Shown piece by piece: positions 11,661-23,577 of a stretch of DNA of 64,000 bases. The stretch is from contig VWZF01005764.1 in NCBI GenBank assembly GCA_013396755.1, forward strand, positions 110,148-174,147, given 5' to 3'. A program made the position numbers and the translations under genes. The stretch comes from Sclerurus mexicanus (Eukaryota > Chordata > Aves > Passeriformes > Furnariidae). The notes under the pieces are model-generated. The model was not told the DNA's origin, did not search any database, and was given only the letters and a program-made list of their open reading frames with translations. How positions within the stretch are numbered: position 1 is the stretch's first letter; the number at the start of each line of letters is the position of its first letter.

Positions 11661-12793
11661 CTGCAGTGGTGCCAAGGTGGTTGTGAAGGACCTAATGCGG
11701 TGGGTTTGGATATATAACAAAAAAAAAAAGCTCCAGAGGTCTTTCAGGTAGACTGTAAGGATAATGCAGTGTTAGTGTCCTTAATTGCAGTCTCTCTCAG
11801 AAAGATCTTAGATTGAAGAATTGTCTATTATTCAGAACTATCCATACCTTTAGAGAGCTGCTTTGCCATTCCTTTGTTCTTTCATGACTGCCTTCCCCGA
11901 TGACTTGTTCCCATGGTCCCTGCCCATTGTGGTTCTTCTGGTAGTCTTTGTCATGTGGGTTCCTGAGTTGTTCTCCTTGCTGCAAACACAAAATCCAGCA
12001 AGAGCTGCAGTGCTACCCTGCTGAGCACTGTGTTGTCTTTGCTGTAGGTAGGATGCTCTGATGTTTTTGGATCAGTCTGCAACATGTCTGGTCTGCTGAG
12101 CACTCCTAAAGTGCTATTTTGCATTCAAGTTGCTGTGTCTTGCTATATATATGTATTTATGTATGAATACAACTGCTTTTAAATCCTAGCATAACAATAA
12201 TTAAGCTTAGGAATTATATACCTGAATAGGTTTCTTCCATTAATAAAGCAGTTAGCAGGTGGATTAGAACAAATATTCAGCAGATGTTGTAGTAGTAGAG
12301 TAGAACTGACTTCTCACTGGGGGATCATAATGTGTGTCTGAATCCGTTATTATAGATACCATTGTGAAATAAGATTTGGGTTTTGGGTTTTTTTTTTTGA
12401 ACAGTCTTGACCAAGCAACAAATGAGGCTACCTGATAGGGCAGGGAATTTCTTTGGTAGGTGATACTGAAGGCAGATGGCCTAATGATGCCTTTGGCTGA
12501 AGTGTGTTTTGCTGCTACATTTCTGTTGACTTTGAATCCAGAATTGTAAGTGTGCATATAAAAATGGGCAACACCAGTTAATTTTTCACCAGGGTTGAAG
12601 CAGTGTGGAGAAAGGCTACATCACATAGTTACAGGGAGTTGGTTATACAGGACTGTTGGTTCTGGTCTTGGAAAAAAAAAGTTCCCATTCAGTTTAGTGG
12701 AGATTTCCACCTTCAGTGTGATGGTGCAACATCAGATGAAATCTGACTAGTGAGTGATTTATTGCAATGTTGACAAGAAAAAAAAAAACTTAC

Positions 12794-12842
12794 CTACCAC
12801 AGGCTGTGTTGAGGACAATGATATTTCATTGCAGTTTCTTCC
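12794..12842 (-). CDS. candidate 49-base exon
   Basis: On the minus strand a perfect donor, GTAG followed by GTAAGTTTT, closes a block that begins after GTAGTTTTCAG. Only one frame is open (GRNCNEISLSSTQPVV plus one base), entering in phase 0 and leaving in phase 1. The acceptor tract is only fair. The entry phase is compatible with the exit phase of the 198-base block at 37496-37299, although that block is 24 kb away. Confidence 0.18.
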
Positions 12843-13268
12843 CTGAAAACTACAGTGGCGTTGATGTTTTATGGCTTAGATGTCGCTTCATCAGTTTGGG
12901 CAGTTCGTATCATGGAGGGGAAATGTGGGGAGACTGCTTGTTTTCAAACACTAATGCCTGTGGACACTTTTTTTTTCAATGAGGAAAAGCAGTGAAGAAG
13001 CAAGCTATTTGTACAATCATGTTCACAGCCAGATTTCTCGGTTTTCCTGTCTAGGCTCCACTTTACCTGCTGTACATTTTGTTTAGTGTTTCAAGAAAAA
13101 GCAATAGAAACAATGACAACAGAGTCTGCATAAAATACACATTGGTGTTCTAAACGTCGGTTTATTTTTAGCATGCATTTTAATCTAAAGTTTGGCTATA
13201 TTTTTTCTTTGCCTCTTCTTCCCCAGTTTAGCTGTTTTCTCTGCCATCCCAGGAGTGTCTGTGAGGCC

Positions 13269-13302
13269 CAGAATTCTCACTGTGGAACATGTGAGAATTC
13301 TG
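13269..13302. repeat. perfect 12-base inverted repeat (hairpin)
   Basis: CAGAATTCTCAC at 13269-13280 and its exact reverse complement at 13291-13302 flank a 10-base loop. There is no terminal structure suggesting a transposon, and the flanks do not extend the pairing. It could form a short RNA hairpin if transcribed, though the stem is shorter than a microRNA precursor. Confidence 0.7.
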
Positions 13303-14259
13303 CAAGTGACAATTACTTGGAAATTGCATAGTATGACATACCAGATCACAGGTGATTTGCCCTAGCATAAAGCACTTGAAAGGATCTGATGGTAATTTTG
13401 AGGTGGGGAATGAAACCAAACTCCACCATGATTCTGGGGGACTGTGTATTGCAGGATCTTAACTGTGATAGTTTTTAGTGTCCTGGTTTGAACCTTGCTT
13501 TGAAGAAATGCAGGCCTCTAAGAGCAATGGGATGTGTTGCCCCCAAAGACCTTGATGTCTCCTGGTGTTCCAGTGTTCCTGAGAAGGGCACAAATGGACG
13601 GGGCTGTAGCTATTTTTTGAAATGATGAAGCTGAACAAACATGCTAAAAATACCTTCTTAAGTTGGCTTGTGTGTAACCAGCACTTCTCAGATGACAGCC
13701 TGCATTTCCATCAGTTCCAGGATGTTGAACCAGGTTGAATTGCTCTAGCTTTTGTTACTGGGGTCAGATCTGACAGCTACAGAATAGCTGAATCTGATAC
13801 CCTGTCGCTTGCAGGGAAGGCCGGTGTGAACACATTCCACCTGTGACTGGCAAACTGAACTCCTCTGTTCTCCTTAGACCAAAGTCACTTCTGAATTAGA
13901 AGCATTTCAATTTAATTAGACTTTAACCATTTAGACCATGTTCATCACAATATACCCATAAAACAGCCTGTTCTAGCTCTTTATGTTGCTGTATCTTGTG
14001 TAATGTCTGTCAGATCTTGCTGCACTTCAGTGTTATCTGAGTTTCTTTGACCTGGAGGATGTTACAGCTATACCTTCATGCTTTCACCTTCTGTAAGGCT
14101 GGCTACAGGATAGATCTGGTTTGCTCTGGAGCTTCACAATCCTAAAGACAGCATTGATACTGGCCTGGTGGAATTTTTCAAAGAGGACAAATAGCAGTAA
14201 TCTCTCAATTTCCCTTTAATTGGATAACCTCTCTTCTGAGAGAGTCTAGGAGCTGGTAA

Positions 14260-14620
14260 ACTGATGTGCAGTAGCTGAGATCAAAAATAATACAGCTACT
14301 AATTACTGATTAGTTTCTGAAAAAGCAGTTCATTTTGGTGTGTAAATAAATTGTCAGTGTGTGATAGTATTGGTATGCTGTTGATGATGCAACAACTATC
14401 TTTGCAAGCCTAGTTTTCATTTTAAAAGGCATCACTGTCTATTAAATATTTGGGCATTCGTACTCCCCCCAGGCTGATGAACTATTTGAAACACATTATC
14501 TCACAGTGCTGTCACAATTAAAGAATGGCATGCTCAGGTGAAAGGGTTCGTCTGTTTCATAGATTGGAGAGATATGCTCAGTGAAAATGAACATCCTCAC
14601 AAGGTTAAATTATCTATTTA
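14260..14620. promoter_or_regulatory. candidate conserved non-coding element
   Basis: The sequence is unique and AT-rich, with clustered homeodomain-type cores (CTAATTACTGATTAG near 14300), a TGATGATGCAACAA block and no long frames. Its look is that of developmental enhancers, but conservation cannot be judged from one sequence. Confidence 0.2.
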
Positions 14621-15188
14621 GAGCTCCTCCAATTACAATGTTGGATAGAAGTTGTTTGGTTTTTTTTTAATGTGGATAAGAGTTAGCAGAGGACAAATGA
14701 CATAATTGGAGGGGGAGACAGAGACTTCATACGTGCTTGCTTCTAAAAGAGTGAAAGGGAGAAGACAATGCCAGGGAACTGCCCTCAGACATCTCGGTCC
14801 TTTCCGGTTGCTTTTATCTCAAACAGACTTTGTAGGCTGGGAAAGAAAGAAAAGAGTTAGGATTTGTGTAAAAGCCTCCCGTGACTTCTCCCAGGTGTGC
14901 CATGTTGGGGCTTGATGCTATCTCGCCTTTCTTGAAGAAAAAGTAGAAAGAAGCAACTCTCACTTTGGGATGTATAGTCTACTTTTGCTCTCATACAGCA
15001 CAGGAGAACATATCAGCTGGTGAGCTGAATTGACATATTCCTTTGTGCACAAGTTATAGCCACTTAAATGAAAATTACACTCATAGCAAGGGAATGCACT
15101 CTGTTTAAATTAGATAAGGAGATTATGACAGAAAAAGATCATTGAATAAAGAGGTTTTTAAACTAGCCACTGAAATGAATGCATGACT

Positions 15189-15851
15189 TCAAACTTTGTC
15201 TTGCCAGAATTTATTAATAAAACACAATGAGGCTTTTGGAATACAATGAAGACCTCTTCCTTTGAAGGTTACAGTGTAATTTATGTAATTGTGTTTGTAT
15301 AATTTGACTTCAGGATCTGTCCTTGTAATTTGGTAAACTGCAGATCTTGCTCCAATCTGCTGCATTTTGCTTGTGCCACATATTGACGCATCTAATTGCC
15401 TCATAAGTATATACTCAGTTTAAAGCCATTGCACTGCCCTCTGGACCTTGAAAAATTCATCTTGTGCCCTGTAATGATAATCTCTGTGTGGATCTTATCT
15501 GTGAAGCAGCTGGCCACCTTTGCTGGCTTCGTTACTAAGCACCCACAGCTGATTGCCATTCTGAGTAACCTCGACCACACAGCTGAAGACAACTTACTGT
15601 ATGATGCCTTAATTTTTCCCAGCTGCAGAATGCCCTTTCTTGGCAGGGAAGCCAGAAGACGGGCACAGGCATCCTCTCAGAGCTGGCTGGTCCTCTCTGA
15701 GAAATGTCCCAGCGTTGTCTGTGGCCGGCACTCTTTCAGCTGCTCCTGTGCTCGGTGTGTTCCTGGCTGGAACGGGATGGAAGAGAGGCTTTGGGCAAGG
15801 CAGCGAGTGGTGTTGGTAGGATGTCTATGTCATTATGGATATATTGTTTGA
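15189..15851. other. stop-poor stretch, open on both strands
   Basis: A plus frame of about 151 codons (15396-15851, TTG start) and a minus frame of 71 codons with an ATG (15404-15189) are both open. The plus frame includes a protein-like run KQLATFAGFVTKHPQLIAIL near its centre. Neither has a good acceptor and donor pair around the protein-like part. It may be a decayed coding fragment or a constrained non-coding block. It is not recognised. Confidence 0.2.
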
Positions 15852-16534
15852 ATGGCACTCTTATGGTTTTTAAACTCTTGGGTTTTCTCGGTAGAAAGCG
15901 GGTGGTGAAACAGACTGAAAAAGTTACTGTTTTGGTGCTACTTTGTTGCTGAATTGCTTTGAAATCAACAGGAACTGTGGGCAAACAGTTCCCGTTGTAA
16001 GGCATTAATACTGTTTGTTGGGTTTGCTCACCTGGAGAATCGGAGATGAGTTTGCTCTTGGCTGATGAAGCAGGAACAAATCTTAAATCTGGGATAAAAG
16101 CTCAAAACTGCAGAGGGAGATAAAAACAAATTGGATAAGAGATGCCTGTGGGAGGGTTGAGGGCAGAGAGTCATGTTGAGGAGTCGAGGCTCTGAACTCT
16201 GGGTGTAGACAAAGCTGATTTAAAGATGGGGTTTTGTTATGTTACAGTAATTTCTCCATTGACTTTACACAGCAGGGCCTGAAGAAATGGCTCTTGTCAA
16301 AACCAAAAGAAATTTAACATGTCTTAAAATTACAGAGGGTTTTTTCAATTTATTTAGGCAAGATACCTCTTCACATATGTATTGATTCTTTAATGAATGG
16401 TATGAGACTTAAAAAGAAATTGTATCATTTACAACTTATTTCTGTGTCCTTGGATTGAAATATGTGTAGGGTTCAGAGCAGAAGACGTTAAGTGAAGTTA
16501 TACAAGCTTAATAAAAATAAACCTACACATGACT

Positions 16535-16745
16535 TTGCATAAATGGGGGGAAAAAATCAAAGGACTAATGAATTTGCATAGATAACATTTGAATTGTTAA
16601 TTCATATTGCACTTCATTGCAAGGATGTAATTTTTAATTAAGAATAAAATGTGGTAGATATTTTAAATGGGAAATGATTATAATTGCAGATGGAAATTGA
16701 GGTAATGAGAACTGGTTTAATTAATTGTTAACATTTTTCTGTTTT
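16535..16745. promoter_or_regulatory. candidate conserved non-coding element, very AT-rich
   Basis: Dense ATTA/TAAT cores occur together with an octamer-like ATTTGCAT, a GCAGATGG E-box next to GATTATAATT, and TTTAATTAATTG. The clustering of homeodomain, POU and E-box words over 200 bases suggests an enhancer. The same words are cheap in AT-rich DNA. Confidence 0.2.
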
Positions 16746-19514
16746 GTTTTTTCCTTTATAAGGTTGTGGTCTGTGGACGCGACATTTGTTTTGTAGATGT
16801 GTGTGTTTAAACATACAATGATTAAGGCATGAAATGGTGGCAGCAAACACAGTTTTAGTCTAAGTTGTATCCATTGCTTGTACGGGTCTGTATGATTGGA
16901 TGGACTTTCGGGCATCTTTGTTAGACTAATTTTGGTGTTTGTAGGATTGGTGTGAACCTGCAGTGTAAAAACTCTAATACCTAAATGTTTTTTTAACCCA
17001 TATTTATCTTTTGTTATGGGTTTCACAGATAATGGAGATACTCCAGTGGAGAAACTGAGGTGGTGTTTGTACTAAATGACCTTTGCCTTTAAAGTTCTCT
17101 GCTGATGAATATGACAGTACTGACCTGAACTGAACTCCCCAAGGTTTTGTTGATCTGTTGTGCTCAGTCTGTGGTTAACTGAGATGGCCCTTCAGGAAGC
17201 TGTGGGCAGCTCTTTGCATCTTTTCGTGTTAAAATTTTGTCAAGGTCTCTGAAGATCTGCAGCCTTGTGTTTAGGGAAATGCAGCATGAAAATCTACAGA
17301 ACAACCATTTCCTATTCAGACAGCTGTGATGCTGAGGTAAAGAAAAATATTTGTGTAGAATTCTTAGAACAGAAGGTACTTTTGCCACTTGAAAACCTGG
17401 TAAATGTATTTATCAAGCTTAGAGCTCTGCATTCAGAAAGGATTTTGAAGTGAACAGAATTAGCGTTGCCACTTGTGTTAAGAACCACATATGAAGTCTC
17501 TGTCATCTTTGGTTGCAGAGGGACTTGGAGAAAACTACAATTAGCACTAATTGGAGTTGTGTCTGAATCTTCTGTCTGTTGGTGTGAGAATGGCCCCTTG
17601 AAATGATTGGCAGGAACTACCTGCCTGCTCTAATTCCCTCAAGAGCTGTTCTGTTCCATTGCAGCACATCACAAATGAAACGAGTCTTCACTAGAAGTGA
17701 CCAGCTAACGTGCCTGAATTATCCATGCAGCACAGATGCTGAAATTCAATGCGAGGCACTTACTCGGTGTGCTGGGTACTGGTAGCTGTAATAATGAGGC
17801 ACTGCAGTTTTTTTCTGGGAAATCTAGAGTTTTGACTCCTGCAGATTTCATTGCTCTGTGATCCTCTGAAGAATGGGTGGAAAAGGAGGTTTGGCATACC
17901 AAAGAGTTGTCTAACCTTTTCAAAATGTGTGGGATGTTGGTTGTTTTTTTTAATTTTGGGTTTTTGCCTCGTCACTTGGAAAGCATGGTTTCACCTGAAA
18001 TCTAGCTTATCTGTGTTTGTCATGGGAAAAAATTTCACTGAAGTAGATAAAAACTATATATGCAGAAAGACAAATCTATGCTTGGTGTTGTTGCCCCTGG
18101 GTAAATAAAATAGAAACCTAAGGAGTAAACTAATATTGAGTAAAATGATAAAAGAATTTACTTGAATGGCAGTGTAGTGGGTTTTTTTCCCCTCTGAAGT
18201 ATGCAACCAGAGATATGAAGTATGGTAATGTCACTAGGGTAATATACAGCTGATAGCAGTGCATTCATTTGCATTTCTTCCCCTTACCTTGTGTTTCCTT
18301 TTTTTTCCCCCTGAAGCACATGTGTTGGGAATTGAAAATGCAGTTTGCCTATTATACACTGGCAGTAATCTTTCAGTTTTTTTAATGTAAAAAATGAGGC
18401 CACAAACATGAGCAGCCACTGATGTATGGGGCTATTGATGAAAATTGAATTTGCAAAGGGAAAATGGGATTTGGTTGCAGTCTGAAATGATAATGATGTA
18501 GCCCAAATGGATTCGTAATGGTCATTCATTCATTTTTTTCTGCAGTTTTGTGGTTTGACAAAACATATTTATGCAGGTGACTAGGAAAGCAGCACAGGTT
18601 CACTCTGAGTAGGAGTTACTAGCTAATGGCAAATAATAAGTATGCAAAATCTGCACTTAAGCCTGTTCCCACAGACTTCAATAGGGGAAGGGAGGGATGC
18701 TGTGATTTATTTTTCTAAGAGGGGAGAAAAAGTGGTCAGGGTAGTGCTTCTTTGAGAGTTGAGAAATCACAAAAGCAAAATGTACCTTGACATGAATTTT
18801 TAAAAACATATGGGTTTGTAATATCAACCTAGTGAATGCTTCGTGTAGCAAAACAAATGTGCGAGGCACTTTGCAGCAGGTCTGGGTAAGCAAAGCCTTG
18901 GCCCGGAAGAGTTTCCAGGCCAGCTGTGATGAAGCTACTGTGCTTTACATTGAGGTGCTGTGTTAATACTTGTGTTCCTGTAAGCTGCAGCTGTGCTTGG
19001 GGGACGGAGTCCCTCAGCCTCTAGTCTGAATTTGTAATTTGGGCTGCCGGTGGATGGCACAATGGTTTGGGTTTTTTTTTGTCCTGGGTGCAGTTTTATG
19101 TGCCTTGTGATAAAACTTGTGTTGCTCTGATTTCAGCAGAGCTCTGGCTTCTCTCCTGTGAAAGCAAGAGAAGAATGGCATGCCAGTGTTCATATGGTCA
19201 GAATAAGCTGGTGGTGACAGGAAAATGATAATTTAATGGTGTGGATGGATTTTTGGCTTTGTTTTCCTCTGGTTTCTATTTTTGCCTTCTTTTTTTGGGC
19301 CCGTGGACGTCACACTTGTAAACTGCCTTCCATTTTAACCAGAGTATAGTCCTTGTTCAATGTTGTATAATTTAAAAGTATGAATAGAAGTAATTATGGA
19401 GTATAGGAAAAAGCGCTTCTGGTTTTATAAATATATTCCTTATGATAAATTTTTCCATGTAAAGTCACTACAGCCAGTGGTTCAGATGCAAAGGCCCATG
19501 CACTCATGCCTGTG

Positions 19515-19575
19515 TAATGGAATCTGATCCATGAGGGTCCCTTCCAAGTCAGAATATCCTGTGAATCTGCTCTCA
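19515..19575 (+). mobile_element. CR1 LINE 3' end fragment
   Basis: The stretch containing AATCTGATCCATGAGGGTCC, then CTTCCAAGTCAGAATATC and CTGTGAATCTG, follows the CR1 3' terminus in sense orientation: GATCT-like block, GTCCCTTCCAA, then degenerate ATTCTRTG repeats. It is a 5'-truncated, diverged copy. Confidence 0.6.
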
Positions 19576-20237
19576 GGCTGTAGAAGGCAGAGGGGAGTAT
19601 GTGGGGAAAACCAGCACTGATTTACCCGTAATTAACATTGCCCCTGTTTTCCCCTGATTAAAGCCTGAGCTTTCTGAACCAGAGCTTGGCTTAATGCTCT
19701 GAGCCCAGCTGAGCTGCATCTGAGCGGGGCCTTCCTGGGGCAGAGCAGGAAACCGCCTATTGTGAGCAGGATCCCCCAAGTATTTCCTGCAGTGTAACTT
19801 CAGCTAGGTTGGCTACAGGCCTCCTTATTGCCTTTGTATTTTTTTTTTTTTGGTTAAGCGTTCCATGAATGGTCCCGATGCAGAAAGGCTGTGAGCATCA
19901 TAAATCTGTTTATTTTAATTGGCTTTGCTGTCCTGTTAAGCTGAAGGCAGAAAGAGCCAGGAAGCTCAGAGAGCTGTGGGTGTGGTTTCATTTGTTTCAG
20001 TCTCAGCATTTGGAAACTGCTGGCTTGTTTTAGAACCCAGCGAGATGAAGGTGGGCTGGGTTGGTGTGACATCCCGTGTGGGTGAAGTTTGGGGCAGAGG
20101 CTGCTCCCCTGTGTGCCCGGCGTTCAGGAGCTGCAGCAGCCTCAATAGCATGGAGGGATGGCACTTTTCCCCATCTCCTTCCTTTGTGAAGCACGGCAGC
20201 TTCCTCTCCTGGGCCATTGTTTCCATCCATTTTGCAG

Positions 20238-20422
20238 ACAGAAAAAGCTGGAAATACAAAGATGTGCCAGTCACTCTTCAACAGGCGCCTTTGAATCCAG
20301 GAAACCTGTGCTGGGTCTGTCCTTTTAAGAGTGCTGAAAGAATAAGTGTTGAAAGAATCAAAGAAGTTTGCTTTGACTATGAACTTGCTAAACATTTCCC
20401 CTCTGAATTTGTAAATATTAAG
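20238..20422 (+). CDS. candidate 185-base exon
   Basis: CCATCCATTTTGCAG (ending 20237) is a good acceptor, and AATATTAAG followed by GTAAAA (20422/20423) a good donor. One frame is open across the block and well beyond on both sides (about 191 codons in all, from 19976). It enters with two bases completing a codon and leaves in phase 0. The peptide is balanced and protein-like, for example RIKEVCFDYELAKHFPSEF. It matches no family I know. The GC-richer flank 20040-20180 is open on the minus strand too, so openness partly reflects composition. Confidence 0.25.
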
Positions 20423-22311
20423 GTAAAACTCGATTTGTCAATGGTTACTTTAAAAATACTATTGTACCTTTTTAACCCCTTGCCTTGGTTTCAAGAGAGT
20501 ATATTTTCTGTAAGAGATTTAATATTTTTTTTGTTTGTTTTTGTAGTTTAGGATTGGCTGCTGAACAAGCTGATTTCTTGTCATTGTATAGTAATTCACT
20601 TCTGTGAAGCAGGGATCTAAAATTATCTGTCCTGTGATATCCCAGTCATGGAATGGGTGAGGTTCAAAGATTTGCACTTTCCCAAAATTTAATCCTCGAG
20701 GGAGGCGGACCCCTAAAATGTTATTTTGTGGTTTCACCCTGATGCAGAGTGTGTTGTGGAAGGTCCGGTGCCAGCGGCTGTGGAGTGCAGCTGACAGAAG
20801 GGTTTGTGGGGTGTCTTCGGGAGCAGGAGAGTTGTAGGTGTTGCTGGAAGCCCTGAGAACTCTCAGGTAAAGCCAGCCCAAGGGCAGCCTGTGTGACATT
20901 TTGACTTTGTGCTCGAGGCACAGACAAATAAATGTAGATAAAACCATTCTGTTGTTGACTTTGGAGCAAGAGCTCTTAGCTAATGTGGGAGAGACTCACA
21001 CCTCACGATATTGAGTTTCATACTCTGCGTGCCCAGCTGGGGGTGTGAGGTTGCAGCCATCAGTACCTTTGGTTTGATGCTGTTCCTTCCGCATTGGCTC
21101 AAGAGCCCATTTTTACTTCTTGGCTTCAACTCAGGAACATACTTAAACATGAACTTAACTCTTGAATTCTTTAAATGTGTTATTGAATTGGAGCCAAAAT
21201 GGTGAAAGTGAGAAGTTTCTCACTAAACAAGTAAATTACCATTATTTTTTTTTTCCAAAAACTATAAGTAAATTCTTTCTGAAGCCAAGTAGGTGATTAC
21301 ACTACTTGGTGTTTCCCTTCTATTTTGCAAAATATTTATTTGTTGCTCTAATAATTTGCTGCATGTACACCTCAATGCCCTTTCTCACACTGCAGAGGCA
21401 AGAAAATTGATGCATCATTGCAACCAAATTTGCTTGGATCCAAGAATTGTAAAGCTTCTAGTTCGTTCTGAGGTGGATTGTCTTCTGTCCCGTCTCCTGC
21501 AGTTCTGTAGAGGTTTGCACAGCTGCAGCTCCATTATGAGATGTTTTGATGATGCTGAATTAATAAGATGGAATTGTCAAGTGTAACCCAGTAATGTTTT
21601 GGTTGATAAATGAGTGGGTTTTTTATAGTGTATCTCTGTATGTGCAGACGTTTCTCTGAATACATTTGTTCGATGGCTCAGGGCTCAGTTGTTTTACTGG
21701 AAGTACCAAGTGTTTTTTGGCTTTTCCTTACTTAGCACCCACATAAAACATTATGCTCATGAAATATTTATGGTGGCAATCCATTAAGAGGAAGACAAAG
21801 GTTTTCCTCTGAAGAGAATCACCAAAATGTCTTGCTGAAATGAAACCTGCTCTCCAGCTGTTTTGTATGCATTCTTGCTGCCTCGTGCTGCAAGTTTGAA
21901 AGGTCTGTGTGATGTAATGCAATGATACCTTTGTGTGCAAAGCTGCTTGGAAGCAATCTGAGTCAACAGGAAAGCAATATCTTCTTAAAGCTTGTGCCTT
22001 ATATTAGTTTTGTGATCTCAGGTATGAAGGAGATAAAAAGGGCAAGGGGTTTACTGTAGATTCTCTTGAAGGCATGTAGAGTTCTTGAAGCAGTAATAAA
22101 TGGCAGATTAAAATTGATCTCAGTGAGACTTCCAGTGTTAACCAGTGTTACAGAAGTGACTTCAGCTTTTTGGCCGCTTCATCAAACGGATCATGTTCTA
22201 TCATGCTGGCAAGAAAGGGCTTTGCCTGAAAATTCCAGCTATGGAAAGGACCTTTCCAGAGTACCTCTGGAATAGTAAGCTTAAAACTGTAATAATGATT
22301 GAATGACTATT

Positions 22312-22329
22312 TGTGTGTATATACACACA
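22312..22329. repeat. palindromic TG/TA/CA microsatellite
   Basis: TGTGTGTAT is followed directly by its reverse complement ATACACACA, giving an 18-base perfect palindrome typical of dinucleotide repeats. Confidence 0.8.
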
Positions 22330-23530
22330 CATCATTTTAATGGCAGAGATAATGTTCTTAAGGACAAGATTAAGGATTCAGAGGAACATTAAAAGTAGAA
22401 ATATTTTTTCTAAGTGAAAGGGAGATGAGTATTTATTATTAAAATGTTAAAATAATAATTAATACTGCTAGGAAATGGCAGAAGAAAAACTGTCTGGTTC
22501 AGCTGATACAGATGAGCAGTTTTAAAACCACAGTATGCCATGAATCACTTCCTCAAAGTGACACAATTGCTTGGTGGCTTGCTACCAGTGATGATTTATT
22601 GGCTTGGGTGCCTTTCAGTAGAACAAAGGGAGAAATGTGTCTATATATGTTCTTTTGCAGTGGAGGGCAATTGACTTTGCAACTGCTAAACGAACATGGT
22701 GATAGGCTCAGATAAGCAGCTGTTTGAATACAGAGCACAGAGAGCCTTGATCAAATTTGCCATCAGCCAAAACAGGCACGTTGCTGCTGCAGTCAGTGCA
22801 GTTATACCTTCAGCCACTGGCAGGTGGCTGGTTTTGGATGTGCAGGTATGAGCTGTACGAAGCGTCTGTGCTGTATGGATACGAAATGGGACATCCTTGG
22901 TGTTCTCTGATGCTCAAATACCACTTTTGCACTATGGGTTTCCATAAATCCATACGCTCTAAAATAGTTACACAGAGAAGGGAAGTTTGCAAGAAATAAA
23001 CATGGAGTATTTTTATAAACACTTTTTCAGTTGATTATTTTTTTTCATTTCTTACGGATGTGTGATGATCTAATAGTCATGCCTGGCACTATTATTACCT
23101 CAAAATCTGCACTTTTGTCCTTCACAGGAATGCTCAAAAGTTTAATCTACTTGTCCTGGCAGTTGCTCAGAGAGCCCTAATGAAAGTTTTTATAGGACGT
23201 ATGATGTACTAAGTAGGTTATGTCTTTTGCTAGGCTCTATAGTTTCCAGAGGAAAGAATCTCAATTTTGTGAGTTCCCAAATGCTTAAAACATCCAAAAT
23301 CTGATAGAGAACTGATTGGTTTTGTGGTGAAGGTTAGAACTTAGTCTATTATCTTCCATGGACGAATAAAGCTATTCTATTTTTGTTCTGCCGCACTGGT
23401 GTTAAATTCATGAAATGCAAATCTGAAGTGTGCGTACTGTGCATATTTGCCTTAACCTGGAAAGGAACAGAAGTTTATTACTAAGCACAGGACAATTTTT
23501 CAAGGTGTCGGTTTACATTCCTTTTGCTTG

Positions 23531-23577
23531 CTAATGAACTATGGAAATTGGTTACTAATGAGCTATAGAAATGGAGA
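23531..23577 (+). repeat. 24-base imperfect tandem duplication
   Basis: CTAATGAACTATGGAAATTGG at 23531 recurs as CTAATGAGCTATAGAAATGG at 23555, a period of 24 with a few substitutions. It is a local slippage duplication. Confidence 0.7.

Larger units (their letters stand above)
8306..13268. other. intron-like or intergenic DNA
   Basis: The first 180 bases are moderately GC-rich, then typical AT-leaning non-coding DNA follows. A 13-base T run lies at 8989-9001 and A runs near 11719 and 12778. Three phase-compatible minus-strand exon-like blocks in 10864-12842 are listed separately. No RNA gene is recognised. Confidence 0.5.
13303..19514. other. intron-like or intergenic DNA
   Basis: Apart from the candidate elements at 14260-14620, 15189-15851 and 16535-16745, I see only non-coding AT-leaning DNA with short poly-T and poly-A runs and no recognisable gene or repeat family. 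Confidence 0.45.

Noticed and set aside
13072..13145. Minus-strand block between TTTTATGCAG and CAGCAG followed by GTAAAG
   Set aside because: Its only open frame leaves in a phase that does not fit the neighbouring 12842-12794 block, and the translation is mostly Leu and Phe from a T-rich tract.
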